From positions 62,001 to 126,000 of the IMG/VR virus record IMGVR_UViG_3300027810_000002: DNA of 64,000 bases; one strand, written 5' to 3'. Shown here in pieces: positions 19,060 through 26,149 of the stretch. The first letter of the stretch is position 1. Each line of letters begins with the position of its first letter. The DNA is from a virus. Under the pieces are notes generated by a model. That model was not told the origin of the DNA, did no database searches, and was given only the letters and a program-made list of their open reading frames with translations. The translations under genes were made by a program, and so were the position numbers.

Positions 19060-19100
19060 TTTAAATTATTTAATAGTTATACTAAAAAAATCTATTTTGT

Positions 19101-19280
19101 TTATTTTAAAGCACCTGCATGATCCTCTGCGAACTCTTCAATATAGTTTATTGATTCACTAGGGCCTATCACTGCGTCAGGGCTCGTTATGTATATTTTA
19201 TAAAAGAAAGAGTCACCTAACTCGATTCTTTTTCTTTTTAAATCTTCTAATTTTGGTAGATATCTTTTATTGAATCCCAT
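19101..19280 (-). CDS. Short hypothetical protein (59 aa)
   Basis: A complete frame from an ATG at 19278-19280 to a TAA at 19101-19103. It begins MGFNKRYLPKLEDLKRKR and ends EEFAEDHAGALK. It overlaps the end of the dCMP deaminase gene by 14 bases and fills what would otherwise be a gap in a tight minus-strand array. A basic N-terminal helix is followed by a short strand pair (FFYKIYITSPDAV). No family recognised. Confidence 0.6.
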   Translation of the reverse strand: MGFNKRYLPKLEDLKRKRIELGDSFFYKIYITSPDAVIGPSESINYIEEFAEDHAGALK

Positions 19281-19692
19281 TCCACGTATTTACTTGTTTA
19301 ACTTCAATTCCTGCGGTTTCTAAGAGATCAACTCCGCTCATATCTCTGTATTCTTCAGTATAATATACCATTTTAATCCCGGCTTGTATAATCAATTTAG
19401 CACATCCAAAACATGGACATGTTGTTGTGTATAGCTCAGCGCCAACGCAACTCATAGTCGATTTTGCAACTTTCATAATTGCATTTGATTCTGCGTGTAA
19501 AACTGCGGGGTTTGTTACATTACCATCTTCACATGTATTATCAAAGCCATGTGGCATACCATTATAACCGAATGAAATTACTTGATGATCTTTTACAATG
19601 ACACACCCTACTTTACGTCTTTCTGCGTAACTAAGTTGAGCAAACTGATATGCGGTTTGCATGTATACTAATTCTATTGGTATTCTTGGCAT
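19267..19692 (-). CDS. Deoxycytidylate (dCMP) deaminase
   Basis: 141 residues. The zinc-deaminase motifs are complete: HAE at 66-68 (ligand His66 and catalytic Glu68) and PCFGC at 93-97 (ligands Cys94 and Cys97). N-terminal GCVIVKDHQVISFGYNGMP is the nucleotide-binding strand usual in phage dCMP deaminases. The enzyme converts dCMP to dUMP, feeding thymidylate synthesis, and acts in the cytosol. The dTMP-synthase-family gene at 53.9 kb is the natural partner, but that protein may act on dCMP instead. T4 Cd is of the same family, though longer. Confidence 0.92.
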   Translation of the reverse strand: MPRIPIELVYMQTAYQFAQLSYAERRKVGCVIVKDHQVISFGYNGMPHGFDNTCEDGNVTNPAVLHAESNAIMKVAKSTMSCVGAELYTTTCPCFGCAKLIIQAGIKMVYYTEEYRDMSGVDLLETAGIEVKQVNTWNGIQ

Positions 19693-19741
19693 ATTATTAT
19701 ATTATAATATTTATACCAATTAGTCGGGTATTGTTTACAAA

Positions 19742-19767
19742 AAAAGCCCGGATTTCTCCAGGCTTTT
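19742..19767 (-). terminator. Rho-independent terminator after the acidic scaffold-like gene
   Basis: Inverted repeat AAAAGCC/GGCTTTT with an inner GG/CC extension and a 6-base loop. On the minus strand it is followed by TTTTTTTG. It lies 23 bases beyond the stop of the gene ending at 19790. Confidence 0.8.
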
Positions 19768-19789
19768 AGTTTTATATTTAAAAAATGAA

Positions 19790-20731
19790 TTACTCTACAT
19801 GAGTAGCGTCGTCAGCTAATTCAGATTCTTTCATTTCATTAATTTTAGTAGTATATGATTCGATCATTGAATTACAAGCTGCTTCATATGCTTCAGTTGA
19901 ATAATCTTCTTTCATTTCTTTAAGAGATCCAGCTGCTAATGTTGCAACTAACGCTGCGTTTTCAGCCATGTAAGATTCTACAGTGTGAGAGTCATGTGCG
20001 TCTTCTTCCCATACTTTAGCTTCGTTTTTACAAGATTCATAAACTTCTTTTAACATCGATGCTACTGCGATTGCAGCTGCAGGATTTTCGTTTACTTCTT
20101 CTTCAGATTCTTCCTCTTCTTCAACTTTAACTTCTTCAGATTCTTCAACCTTATAAGTTTTTCCGTCAAATTCAAATTCTTTATCTCCAGCTTCTTTGGC
20201 TTTTCTAACTGCGTCTCCAAAAGCATTACCTTCTTCAACTTCTTCAACTTCTTCTTCTTCAACCTTAACTTCTTTAGATTCTTCAACCTCTTCAGATTCT
20301 TCAACTTTAAAAGTTTCACCGTCAAATTCAAATTCAGTTTCACCAGCTTCTTTAGCTTTTCTAACTGCATCTCCAAAAGCATTACCTTCTTCAATTGCTT
20401 TAACTTTAACTGTAAATGTCTCTTCTGATTCTTCGATGTACTCTGCTAAGTCAGCATCGTCCCATCCATATTGAGAATCTGCTAATACTGTTTCAAGATC
20501 TTCTTTTTTCCCTGTTAGTTCAACTTCTGGAAATCCTGAAGGACCGTTTTGGTCGATAACTTCCATAGAAACTTTGTTTTTCTTAAGTAATTTTACAAGA
20601 CCTTTTGATTTTGGGTCAACTGCATCCATTATAACAGAAGCTTCCTGAACTTCTAGATTGTTGATTTCTTCTTGATTGGCGGTAGCTTGCTTTTCAGCAA
20701 CATACTGCTCAAACGATTTTAATTTAGCCAT
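19790..20731 (-). CDS. Acidic, repeat-containing head/scaffold-type protein with shared N-terminal tag
   Basis: 313 residues, very Glu-rich. It begins MAKLKSFEQYVAEKQ, which aligns without gaps to the first residues of the next four genes upstream. A module GNAFGDAVRKAKEAG followed by an EFEFDGKTYKVEE-type strand pair occurs twice (about residues 115-155 and 165-205), separated by Glu/Val-rich linkers. The FEFDG-x-x-x-KV ending is familiar from prohead core and internal proteins of T4-like phages. The composition and tag suggest a prohead core or scaffold protein trimmed by the prohead protease. It has its own terminator and a late-type motif upstream. Confidence 0.7.
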   Translation of the reverse strand: MAKLKSFEQYVAEKQATANQEEINNLEVQEASVIMDAVDPKSKGLVKLLKKNKVSMEVIDQNGPSGFPEVELTGKKEDLETVLADSQYGWDDADLAEYIEESEETFTVKVKAIEEGNAFGDAVRKAKEAGETEFEFDGETFKVEESEEVEESKEVKVEEEEVEEVEEGNAFGDAVRKAKEAGDKEFEFDGKTYKVEESEEVKVEEEEESEEEVNENPAAAIAVASMLKEVYESCKNEAKVWEEDAHDSHTVESYMAENAALVATLAAGSLKEMKEDYSTEAYEAACNSMIESYTTKINEMKESELADDATHVE

Positions 20732-20754
20732 AATATAATTTATTTTATTGTTTT

Positions 20755-20775
20755 TTATTATTAATCTATATATCT
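20755..20775 (-). promoter_or_regulatory. Late-type promoter motif
   Basis: Minus-strand AGATATATAGATTAATAAT begins the leader of the scaffold-like gene about 25-45 bases before its ATG. The ATATATA block is intact; the second block is degenerate compared with other copies. Confidence 0.38.
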
Positions 20776-20780
20776 ATGAA

Positions 20781-21812
20781 TTAAATGATAGTTTCTTTAC
20801 CATCAATAATGTCCTGATAGTTAACTCGACCCTTAGATCTTTTAATTTGATCTTCATTTTCTTCTAAGTTTATTTTATAAATAGGTCTAATATACTCTTC
20901 ATTTAAATACGTCTTGAACTCCTGTGTTAGTTGTTCTTTATAAAAATCCTCGTATACCGCAACATAAACTCTAGCCATTTTATCTGCTGCCATTCCTGAA
21001 GCTGAATTGATCTCAGCAACCCAACATTCACCAGATTTATCTACCATTAAATCAATTGACCAAAGCCCAAGCTTTAATTTTTCTCTAACAGTTTTGCAGA
21101 TATCAGTTATTTTATCCATAAAATCTAATTTACTCACATCTTGATCGACGTATGTAAATTCAGTTTTTTCATCTGATTTTTTATCTTTAATTTCATTCTC
21201 AGTCGCTGATACTCTTTCATGAACTAATATTACAGTATCATTTACTAATAAAATTCTAAATTCAGTATCTAGATCTTTAGCTTCTGAATAGTTTTGAAAT
21301 TCTCCTTTACTTTTTTCTAAGTCTTCATAAGAATCGAAAATCTCAATACCCATTCCGGAGTGTCCATCATCTGGTTTTGCAATTACAGGAAATTCTAAAT
21401 CTTTTGTATCTTCTTTTTTATACACAGCCTTTGGTATAAAATCTGAATCTTGAAACATTTTATAAAAGTCAGTTTTATTACCAGCAATCTTCATAGCTTC
21501 TGGTACATTGTACATAACGTCCTCTGACATATTATACTTCTCTAAAAAATCTAAGCCTTCTTTTGTATTTCCACCATAATAAATAAGAGGTAGCTTTGAG
21601 TTGACTTCTAAATCCTTTCCATAATCTCCCTTTGCATAAAAAGCATTGTATAATTCTTTTAAACAAATTTCATTTACTTCGCCATATATACTGTTGTCTG
21701 TGCCGGTAAGGCCTCTTACCTTTTCTCCCGCCAATATAAAATTAACTTTTTTTAGATAATCTTTATTAGATTTTTCAAATAGAAATCTCTCGAATAGTTT
21801 GACTCTTTTCAT
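20781..21812 (-). CDS. ATP-grasp ligase with shared N-terminal tag
   Basis: 343 residues. ATP-grasp features: FPVIAKPDDGHSGMGIEIFD at 141-160 (Lys146 and the Gly-rich loop bind ATP), a second lid region near FRILLVNDTVILVHERVS, and the metal site WSIDLMVDKSGECWVAEINS at 251-270 (Asp254, Glu267, Asn269). Enzymes of this fold form peptide-like bonds using ATP. The N-terminus MKRVKLFERFLFEK is the same tag as on the neighbouring head-type proteins, so the enzyme may be packed into the capsid or act on the prohead. The substrate is unknown. Confidence 0.82.
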   Translation of the reverse strand: MKRVKLFERFLFEKSNKDYLKKVNFILAGEKVRGLTGTDNSIYGEVNEICLKELYNAFYAKGDYGKDLEVNSKLPLIYYGGNTKEGLDFLEKYNMSEDVMYNVPEAMKIAGNKTDFYKMFQDSDFIPKAVYKKEDTKDLEFPVIAKPDDGHSGMGIEIFDSYEDLEKSKGEFQNYSEAKDLDTEFRILLVNDTVILVHERVSATENEIKDKKSDEKTEFTYVDQDVSKLDFMDKITDICKTVREKLKLGLWSIDLMVDKSGECWVAEINSASGMAADKMARVYVAVYEDFYKEQLTQEFKTYLNEEYIRPIYKINLEENEDQIKRSKGRVNYQDIIDGKETII

Positions 21813-21820
21813 GCTAGCTT

Positions 21821-21843
21821 CTTTATTTATACCTTATATATCT
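21821..21843 (-). promoter_or_regulatory. Late-type bipartite promoter motif before the ATP-grasp gene
   Basis: Minus-strand AGATATATAAGGTATAAATA, then AAG, within the 3' end of the upstream gene and 9 bases before the ATG. Spacer of three bases between ATATATA and TATAAA. Confidence 0.45.
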
Positions 21844-22174
21844 TAATTTTAAGATTCGTTGTTCCCGGTAGTATTCTATGAATAACCCCAGTTGGTATTT
21901 TTATATCTACACCAACTATCAGCGGAGTTGGTAATTCATTGTCATATTGAAATCTCCAGTCGGAATCTTCTAATACTTCAATAACCCTATCTTCAGGGTC
22001 GCTGTGCCATTTATATAAGTGTTCTGGATAACTTGGATCGAATGTTCTTATAATATAATCATCATACTGCTCTTCAACGAAGGGCTTGGTTTGATCATCT
22101 ATGTTGGATATCAATTCCTCCATTGACATACTACCGCATTTACAAGATTTACATTTACAATCTTTATCTACCAT
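21827..22174 (-). CDS. Cupin-like small protein with Cys-rich N-terminus
   Basis: 115 residues from the ATG at 22174, which overlaps the TAG of the preceding gene (ATGGTAG). An earlier start would add 18 residues inside that gene. The N-terminus holds CKCKSCKC, four Cys in eight residues. The core reads LYKWHSDPEDRVIEVLED, then PLIVGVDIKIPTGVIHRI, then LKIKIYKV: a cupin-type His-x-Asp...Glu and later His. Such proteins occur in several myoviruses without known function. Metal binding is likely. It lies within the tagged-gene cluster but lacks the tag itself. Confidence 0.68.
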   Translation of the reverse strand: MVDKDCKCKSCKCGSMSMEELISNIDDQTKPFVEEQYDDYIIRTFDPSYPEHLYKWHSDPEDRVIEVLEDSDWRFQYDNELPTPLIVGVDIKIPTGVIHRILPGTTNLKIKIYKV

Positions 22175-22707
22175 GGCTGATCTGATTTTAAACCTAATTG
22201 TTTTCCAAAAAGAGTTGGTCCATAACATGCCCAGAATCCGGCTTTCATTGGATCCATCTTTGCGGCTTTATCACAACCGTGTCGAGCCCAAAAACTAGCA
22301 GATTTTCCAGGATCATCGTTTTTAACTGTAAGGTTTGGATCTCCCCATTCTACCTTTTTTGCTAATACGTTCCCTTCTTTGTCTTTTCTACCTCCGTCTC
22401 TATATACTATAAACTTCTTACCTCCACCTCGTTCTGGTGAATCTAATTTAACTTTAATTGTCTTTCCTCCGCGTGGAGTATAAAGAGCAGGCTTACCTAC
22501 ATCTAGATTTTTAGCCATCCAGCCTGAAGGTCCTTTTAGAACAATGTTGTTTTTGTCCCAGTATTCTTTAACCTCTTCAAATAGTTTAGAATAAGCATCG
22601 CTACCTAATCTAAAGAATGAATTAGTTAAATTTAAATCTTCTTCAATATGTGCCTTTAATTCTGGTGAAACCTTTTCCCAAGCTTCAAATGTTTTTATAA
22701 ATTTCAT
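22168..22707 (-). CDS. Tagged phage protein with GDP...RHxCD...FWAC module
   Basis: 179 residues. It begins MKFIKTFEAWEK, matching the tag shared by its neighbours. The C-terminal 90 residues contain TPRGGKTIKVKLDSPERGG, then VEWGDPNLTVK, then SFWARHGCD and AGFWACYGP. This Cys/His/Trp-rich module recurs at the ends of several phage structural and head proteins, and I recall it as a domain of unknown function (possibly DUF5872). Cys and His placement suggests metal binding. A minor head or internal protein is the most likely role. Confidence 0.7.
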   Translation of the reverse strand: MKFIKTFEAWEKVSPELKAHIEEDLNLTNSFFRLGSDAYSKLFEEVKEYWDKNNIVLKGPSGWMAKNLDVGKPALYTPRGGKTIKVKLDSPERGGGKKFIVYRDGGRKDKEGNVLAKKVEWGDPNLTVKNDDPGKSASFWARHGCDKAAKMDPMKAGFWACYGPTLFGKQLGLKSDQPW

Positions 22708-22711
22708 ATTT

Positions 22712-23017
22712 CTATTTTTCCATGTTATCGATTAGATCCTGTCGATCTAATTGTTTATAAACTTCCTTACGAACTTTTTCCATTTTCTCAGCGTACTTTG
22801 GATCGTCATTGCGATTAAATACAACTTGTTGAGTTAGTGAACCACTGATCTTCTTAACATCACCTTTACGAGTCTTTATTAACCATGCTGCTAAATCTTT
22901 AATACCTAAGTCTTTAAATCTACCCTCAGCTTCAGGTGCATCTGACTTGTTAAAATCGGGAGCTCCTGCTGGTTTTTTCTCTGTAATGAATTGTTCGAAT
23001 AACTTTATAAATTTCAC
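22712..23017 (-). CDS. Tagged small protein, GTG start
   Basis: 101 residues if started at the GTG at 23015-23017, one base after the stop of the preceding gene. This start gives (M)KFIKLFEQFITEKKPAG, the same N-terminal tag as four neighbouring products; a longer in-frame start would bury it. The rest is basic and helical (FKDLGIKDLAAWLIKTRKGDVKK, EKMEKVRKEVYKQLDRQD). It may bind DNA or act as an internal head protein. No family recognised beyond the tag. Confidence 0.68.
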   Translation of the reverse strand: MKFIKLFEQFITEKKPAGAPDFNKSDAPEAEGRFKDLGIKDLAAWLIKTRKGDVKKISGSLTQQVVFNRNDDPKYAEKMEKVRKEVYKQLDRQDLIDNMEK

Positions 23018-23018
23018 G

Positions 23019-23483
23019 TTAATCTTCTTTTGATTTAAATGGTAGCTTTTTATCGTGACCTCCGTCTCTAACTTCTTTAGCAACGTCTTTGTCAGCACCT
23101 CCCCAAGTTCCTTTTCCTTTTTCTAAGAATGCATTTATTCTAGCGTATCCCCATCCTTCTTGCGTCATACCTGGATGGTGTCCACCATTCCAAGCGTCCA
23201 TTCCACGTCTCATTATGATTCTCAATAAGGGTACAGGTACTCCACTTTCTTTTGATTTGTTCTTGATTCCGGTTTCTACAGCCTTACCTTTAAGTGGTCC
23301 TCTATCTCCTTTAGCTTTTTCTGCTTCATTAACAGATTCTCCTAGAACTGGAGTATTATCATAACCGCATTCGTGACATATATAAGGTTCTTTTCCACCC
23401 TCATCTAATCTCCAAGACCAATCGCAGTTATTGCACGATACTGAATTTGCTGAAAATTCTTCAAATAATTTAACGTGTTTCAT
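23019..23483 (-). CDS. Tagged protein with zinc-ribbon and DUF5824-like module
   Basis: 154 residues, with tag MKHVKLFEEF at the start. Residues about 17-40 hold CNNCDWSWR followed by CHECGYD, a zinc-ribbon pair. The C-terminal part contains GVPVPLLRIIMRRGMDAWNGGH, then TQEGWGYARINAFLEKGKGTW, a module I associate with phage head and portal-region proteins (DUF5824-like). A late-type motif precedes it, and it is first in the five-gene tagged run. I infer an internal or minor head protein. Confidence 0.7.
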   Translation of the reverse strand: MKHVKLFEEFSANSVSCNNCDWSWRLDEGGKEPYICHECGYDNTPVLGESVNEAEKAKGDRGPLKGKAVETGIKNKSKESGVPVPLLRIIMRRGMDAWNGGHHPGMTQEGWGYARINAFLEKGKGTWGGADKDVAKEVRDGGHDKKLPFKSKED

Positions 23484-23494
23484 TTCCTTTTAAT

Positions 23495-23518
23495 CTTTGT
23501 TTATACTTTATATATCAA
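23495..23518 (-). promoter_or_regulatory. Late-type bipartite promoter motif before the tagged cluster
   Basis: Minus-strand TTGATATATAAAGTATAAAC, then AAAG, starting 12 bases before the ATG at 23483. This is the cleanest copy of the ATATATA-N-TATAAA pattern, and it heads the tagged gene run. Confidence 0.48.
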
Positions 23519-24444
23519 GATAAAACTAAATCATTTAAATATTCTTTACGGTATTTGATTAGGGCTAGCTCTTTGGCTTTGACTTCTAGTTCGATATCAA
23601 TATCCATATTGTATGTTTCTATTTTTTCGTATATGTAATCAGCATGTGCTCTTAATATAACAGATTCATCTTCGTGTAGCTTTTTTGAAGAAGAGTAGTG
23701 GCATAGTTGGCGAATACCTTTGGGCCAGGTTTTTGCACATAATTTTAACGCATCTTCCTCAGACATTGGATCTTCGTAACATCGGTGGTGGTGATAATCG
23801 AACGTGATAGGTATATTAGTCTTTTCGTAAATCTCATAAAGATCTTCTACGCCGTATTGAGCAGGCTTATCGTCATTTTCTAAAACTAATCGAGCCTGTG
23901 CGGAAGGGGATAAACGTTTAAAGTTATCAACGAACCTTTGCTTTGCAGCATCCTTGTCACCGTATGAACCACCTACGTGAATGTTCATAGAATATGTATG
24001 GTTTTGTGGTAATCCCATTGAGTCTAATATAAGTGCAGACTGATCTAATTCTCTGATAGCTGACGTAACAACTTTAGGGGTTGGGCTGGGTAAAACACAA
24101 AACTGACCAGGGTGAAAACCTACGCGTTGGCCGTATTTTTGAACAAGAGTACCTGCACCTTTGAGCAGATTAGATATTATTTGCCAATTAGGTAAATCAG
24201 TTAATTCATACTCACTCATCCAAGGAAACATAGAACTACTCATACGGTAAACATTAATACCTTGTTTGTGATTCCACTTTATAATCTCAATAAGATCTCG
24301 AACGTTTGCTTCAGCCAATTCTCCGGCGTATTTAATACCTTTAGCGGTGAATGTTCGTTTGATCATTGATCGACCGATTTTAATGTCGTGATCTTTTTGT
24401 AGTGTTAAATTAATGCAGCAATATCCGTAGTTTGCTTTTCCCAT
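23515..24444 (-). CDS. uvsE: UV damage endonuclease, UvsE/UVDE family
   Basis: 309 residues, full length for the family. TIM-barrel motifs: GYCCINLTL at the start, NVYRMSSSMFPW, RVGFHPGQFCVL, MNIHVGGSYGDK, ARLVLENDD, ITFDYHHHRC and LCHYSSS. The His and Glu residues in these are the metal ligands of UVDE nucleases, which nick DNA 5' to pyrimidine dimers and other lesions. It acts on phage DNA after UV exposure, a plausible need for a phage in sunlit water. A 9-base gap separates it from a small gene upstream. Confidence 0.92.
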   Translation of the reverse strand: MGKANYGYCCINLTLQKDHDIKIGRSMIKRTFTAKGIKYAGELAEANVRDLIEIIKWNHKQGINVYRMSSSMFPWMSEYELTDLPNWQIISNLLKGAGTLVQKYGQRVGFHPGQFCVLPSPTPKVVTSAIRELDQSALILDSMGLPQNHTYSMNIHVGGSYGDKDAAKQRFVDNFKRLSPSAQARLVLENDDKPAQYGVEDLYEIYEKTNIPITFDYHHHRCYEDPMSEEDALKLCAKTWPKGIRQLCHYSSSKKLHEDESVILRAHADYIYEKIETYNMDIDIELEVKAKELALIKYRKEYLNDLVLS

Positions 24445-24453
24445 GTTTGTTAT

Positions 24454-24684
24454 TTATATGTTATATAATAATTCTTTGATTTTGTTTATAAATCTTTCAG
24501 CGTCACATGCTTCATCCAGTGTAAACACGTCTAGATCTTGAAATAATAGGCCAGTGCATGTGTCTACACATATGATGTCACCGATAATTTCAGCCTTAAC
24601 AACCTCATGAATTGTCATATCCTCTAGGTATATTATTTTAGAGGTGGCTAGAATTCTATCCATTCTTTGTTGGGTATTCATCAT
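24454..24684 (-). CDS. Hypothetical small acidic protein
   Basis: 76 residues; two adjacent ATG codons could start it. Beta-type N-terminal half (SKIIYLEDMTIHEVVKAEIIGDIICVDT) and an acidic helix at the end. No family recognised. It is second in a short operon behind a palindrome-type promoter, and so probably early. Confidence 0.62.
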   Translation of the reverse strand: MMNTQQRMDRILATSKIIYLEDMTIHEVVKAEIIGDIICVDTCTGLLFQDLDVFTLDEACDAERFINKIKELLYNI

Positions 24685-24701
24685 TTGTATGTGTGGTTTA
24701 T

Positions 24702-24956
24702 TTAGCTACAATATAAACTATTAGCTTCAAATTCTTCTTCTTCGTTCCACGTGATAGTTTCACAAAATCCTGCAACAGCACGCCACATAGAGCTAAAGTA
24801 GCTTTCAAACATATATTTCTCAGCCTCTGCTAAGCTGATCATTTCAGCACCATCTATTGTGGTAATTGTTTCCATACTACTAGTACTTAATACATCCATT
24901 CCGTTCACATCGATAAAATACTGTAATTTTGTTCTTTTAATTAATATTAATTTCAT
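24702..24956 (-). CDS. Hypothetical small protein behind operator-type promoter
   Basis: 84 residues from the ATG at 24956. The longer frame would start inside the promoter module, so I reject it. It begins MKLILIKRTKLQYFIDVNG and has an acidic, aromatic C-terminus ending EANSLYCS. The sequence MESYF-like MFESYFSSMWRAVAGF suggests an amphipathic helix. No family recognised. Confidence 0.64.
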   Translation of the reverse strand: MKLILIKRTKLQYFIDVNGMDVLSTSSMETITTIDGAEMISLAEAEKYMFESYFSSMWRAVAGFCETITWNEEEEFEANSLYCS

Positions 24957-25071
24957 AATTCTTGGTGTTTGATCTTTATTATTATATAGTAAATATAACA
25001 CTTTTTATTGACACCTAAAAACTTTTATGAATTTATTTTCACAAAAAGTCCTATTTATAATGATTCCAAAT
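24957..25071 (-). promoter_or_regulatory. Palindrome-type promoter module (copy 2)
   Basis: Reading leftward: an imperfect palindrome ATTTATAATgATTCCAAAT (25053-25071), then TCAATAAAAAGTGTTATATT and TTACTATATAATAATAAAG before the ATG at 24956. The half-site variant ATTTGGAAT is the same as in the plus-strand copy at 63.6 kb. Confidence 0.68.
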
Positions 25072-25078
25072 AAGACAA

Positions 25079-25101
25079 AAAAAGGGACCGAAGTCCCTGA
25101 T
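25079..25101 (-). terminator. UUCG-loop terminator
   Basis: Minus-strand AGGGAC-TTCG-GTCCCT followed by TTTTTTT. This is a textbook terminator, 20 bases after the stop of the membrane protein gene and immediately before the next promoter module. Confidence 0.88.
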
Positions 25102-25121
25102 TGCTCGACTGGCAGTCAAGC

Positions 25122-25466
25122 TTATTTCCAAAATAATTGTATTCCTATAATGCAACATGCTAATAATAAACATATTGCCGTTTTTGTTGTAATTCCCTCG
25201 CCTAATAAATAATATGTTAGAGCGGTAAAGGTTATGATTCCACACGTAAATCCAATAAACCTACCAGGCCATATTTGACCATCATAATATTCTGCTATAA
25301 ATCTAGTTGCAAGTATAAACATGTAACTAATTACAGTACCTCCAATTATCGAAATGGTTAATGGATTCTTTTTAAACCATGGCCATACGAATTGCCCGTT
25401 AGTTTGAATCCATATCATAGATTGTCCTAGCGCAAATAATAAAACGCCTGCTAATAAGCCTCTCAA
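25122..25466 (-). CDS. Small integral membrane protein
   Basis: 114 residues with four likely membrane segments (about 3-22, 33-55, 66-85, 93-112): for example LLAGVLLFALGQSMIWI and FTCGIITFTALTYYLL. A WPWFKK loop sits between the first two. No family is certain; small hydrophobic proteins of this kind recur in marine myoviruses. It overlaps the end of the RNase HII gene by 4 bases and ends in a strong terminator. Possible roles include lysis control or envelope modification, but nothing here decides. Confidence 0.7.
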   Translation of the reverse strand: MRGLLAGVLLFALGQSMIWIQTNGQFVWPWFKKNPLTISIIGGTVISYMFILATRFIAEYYDGQIWPGRFIGFTCGIITFTALTYYLLGEGITTKTAICLLLACCIIGIQLFWK

Positions 25467-26101
25467 AACAATTCTCCAGTTGTGGTTAACAAATGCGAGA
25501 TGAAACTAGGTCTGTGATGCTCATTAGGTCCTGATTCTTTAATAGCATTTATATGTTGTTTGGTTCCATATCCTTTATTTGAATTCCAACCATACTGTAT
25601 AAACTCTTCTTTTTCGCTTAATTCTTTCATAAGAGAATCTCTGCCTGTTTTAGCTAAAATTGAAGCAGCTGCAATTGAAGTATATTTGTTATCTCCACCT
25701 ATGATTGTTTCAAATGGAATTCCATGATACCCGTGGAATTGATCACCGTCTACTAAAATAAAATCAAACTTATGAGCATGTTCATCAAGATTAGATAGAC
25801 ACTTATACATTCCTTGCATAGTTGCTCTGAGTATATTTGTATTTTCAATGTCCTCAACATTAATGTGTTCAACATGAAACGCGATAGCATTACTCAATAC
25901 AATGTCAAGTGCAGTTTTCCTGTCTTTTTCATTTAGAAGTTTTGAGTCTTTAATTAATGGGTGAGTAAATCCGTGTGGCATTATACATGCTGCAACAGTG
26001 ACGGGCCCTGCCAGCGCTCCGCGACCTGCTTCATCTATTCCAACCTCTATGATATTTCTATCTTCGTTGAGAAATCCTTTAAGTAATATGTGTTTAGACA
26101 T
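25463..26101 (-). CDS. rnhB: Ribonuclease HII
   Basis: 212 residues from the ATG at 26101; a TTG 39 bases upstream would give a longer form with an unconvincing N-terminus. Family signature VGIDEAGRGALAGPVTVAA (acidic Asp23, Glu24), then FDFILVDGDQFHG with the third acidic position, and later IAAASILAKTGRD. The enzyme cuts RNA in RNA/DNA hybrids at ribonucleotides, removing primers or misincorporated ribonucleotides during phage replication. It lies downstream of PhoH in a likely operon. Confidence 0.92.
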   Translation of the reverse strand: MSKHILLKGFLNEDRNIIEVGIDEAGRGALAGPVTVAACIMPHGFTHPLIKDSKLLNEKDRKTALDIVLSNAIAFHVEHINVEDIENTNILRATMQGMYKCLSNLDEHAHKFDFILVDGDQFHGYHGIPFETIIGGDNKYTSIAAASILAKTGRDSLMKELSEKEEFIQYGWNSNKGYGTKQHINAIKESGPNEHHRPSFISHLLTTTGELF

Positions 26102-26149
26102 TTCTATTTGGTATTTAAGTATTATACCTAAATATCTCAAATAGTTTAC

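Noticed and set aside
23515-24444. The TIM-barrel protein as a sugar isomerase or AP endonuclease IV
   Set aside because: The motif order and the FHPGQF, NDD and HHHRC segments fit UVDE better than either.
26102-26140. TTG start extending RNase HII by 13 residues
   Set aside because: The extension is not family-like and the ATG at 26101 has a better leader.
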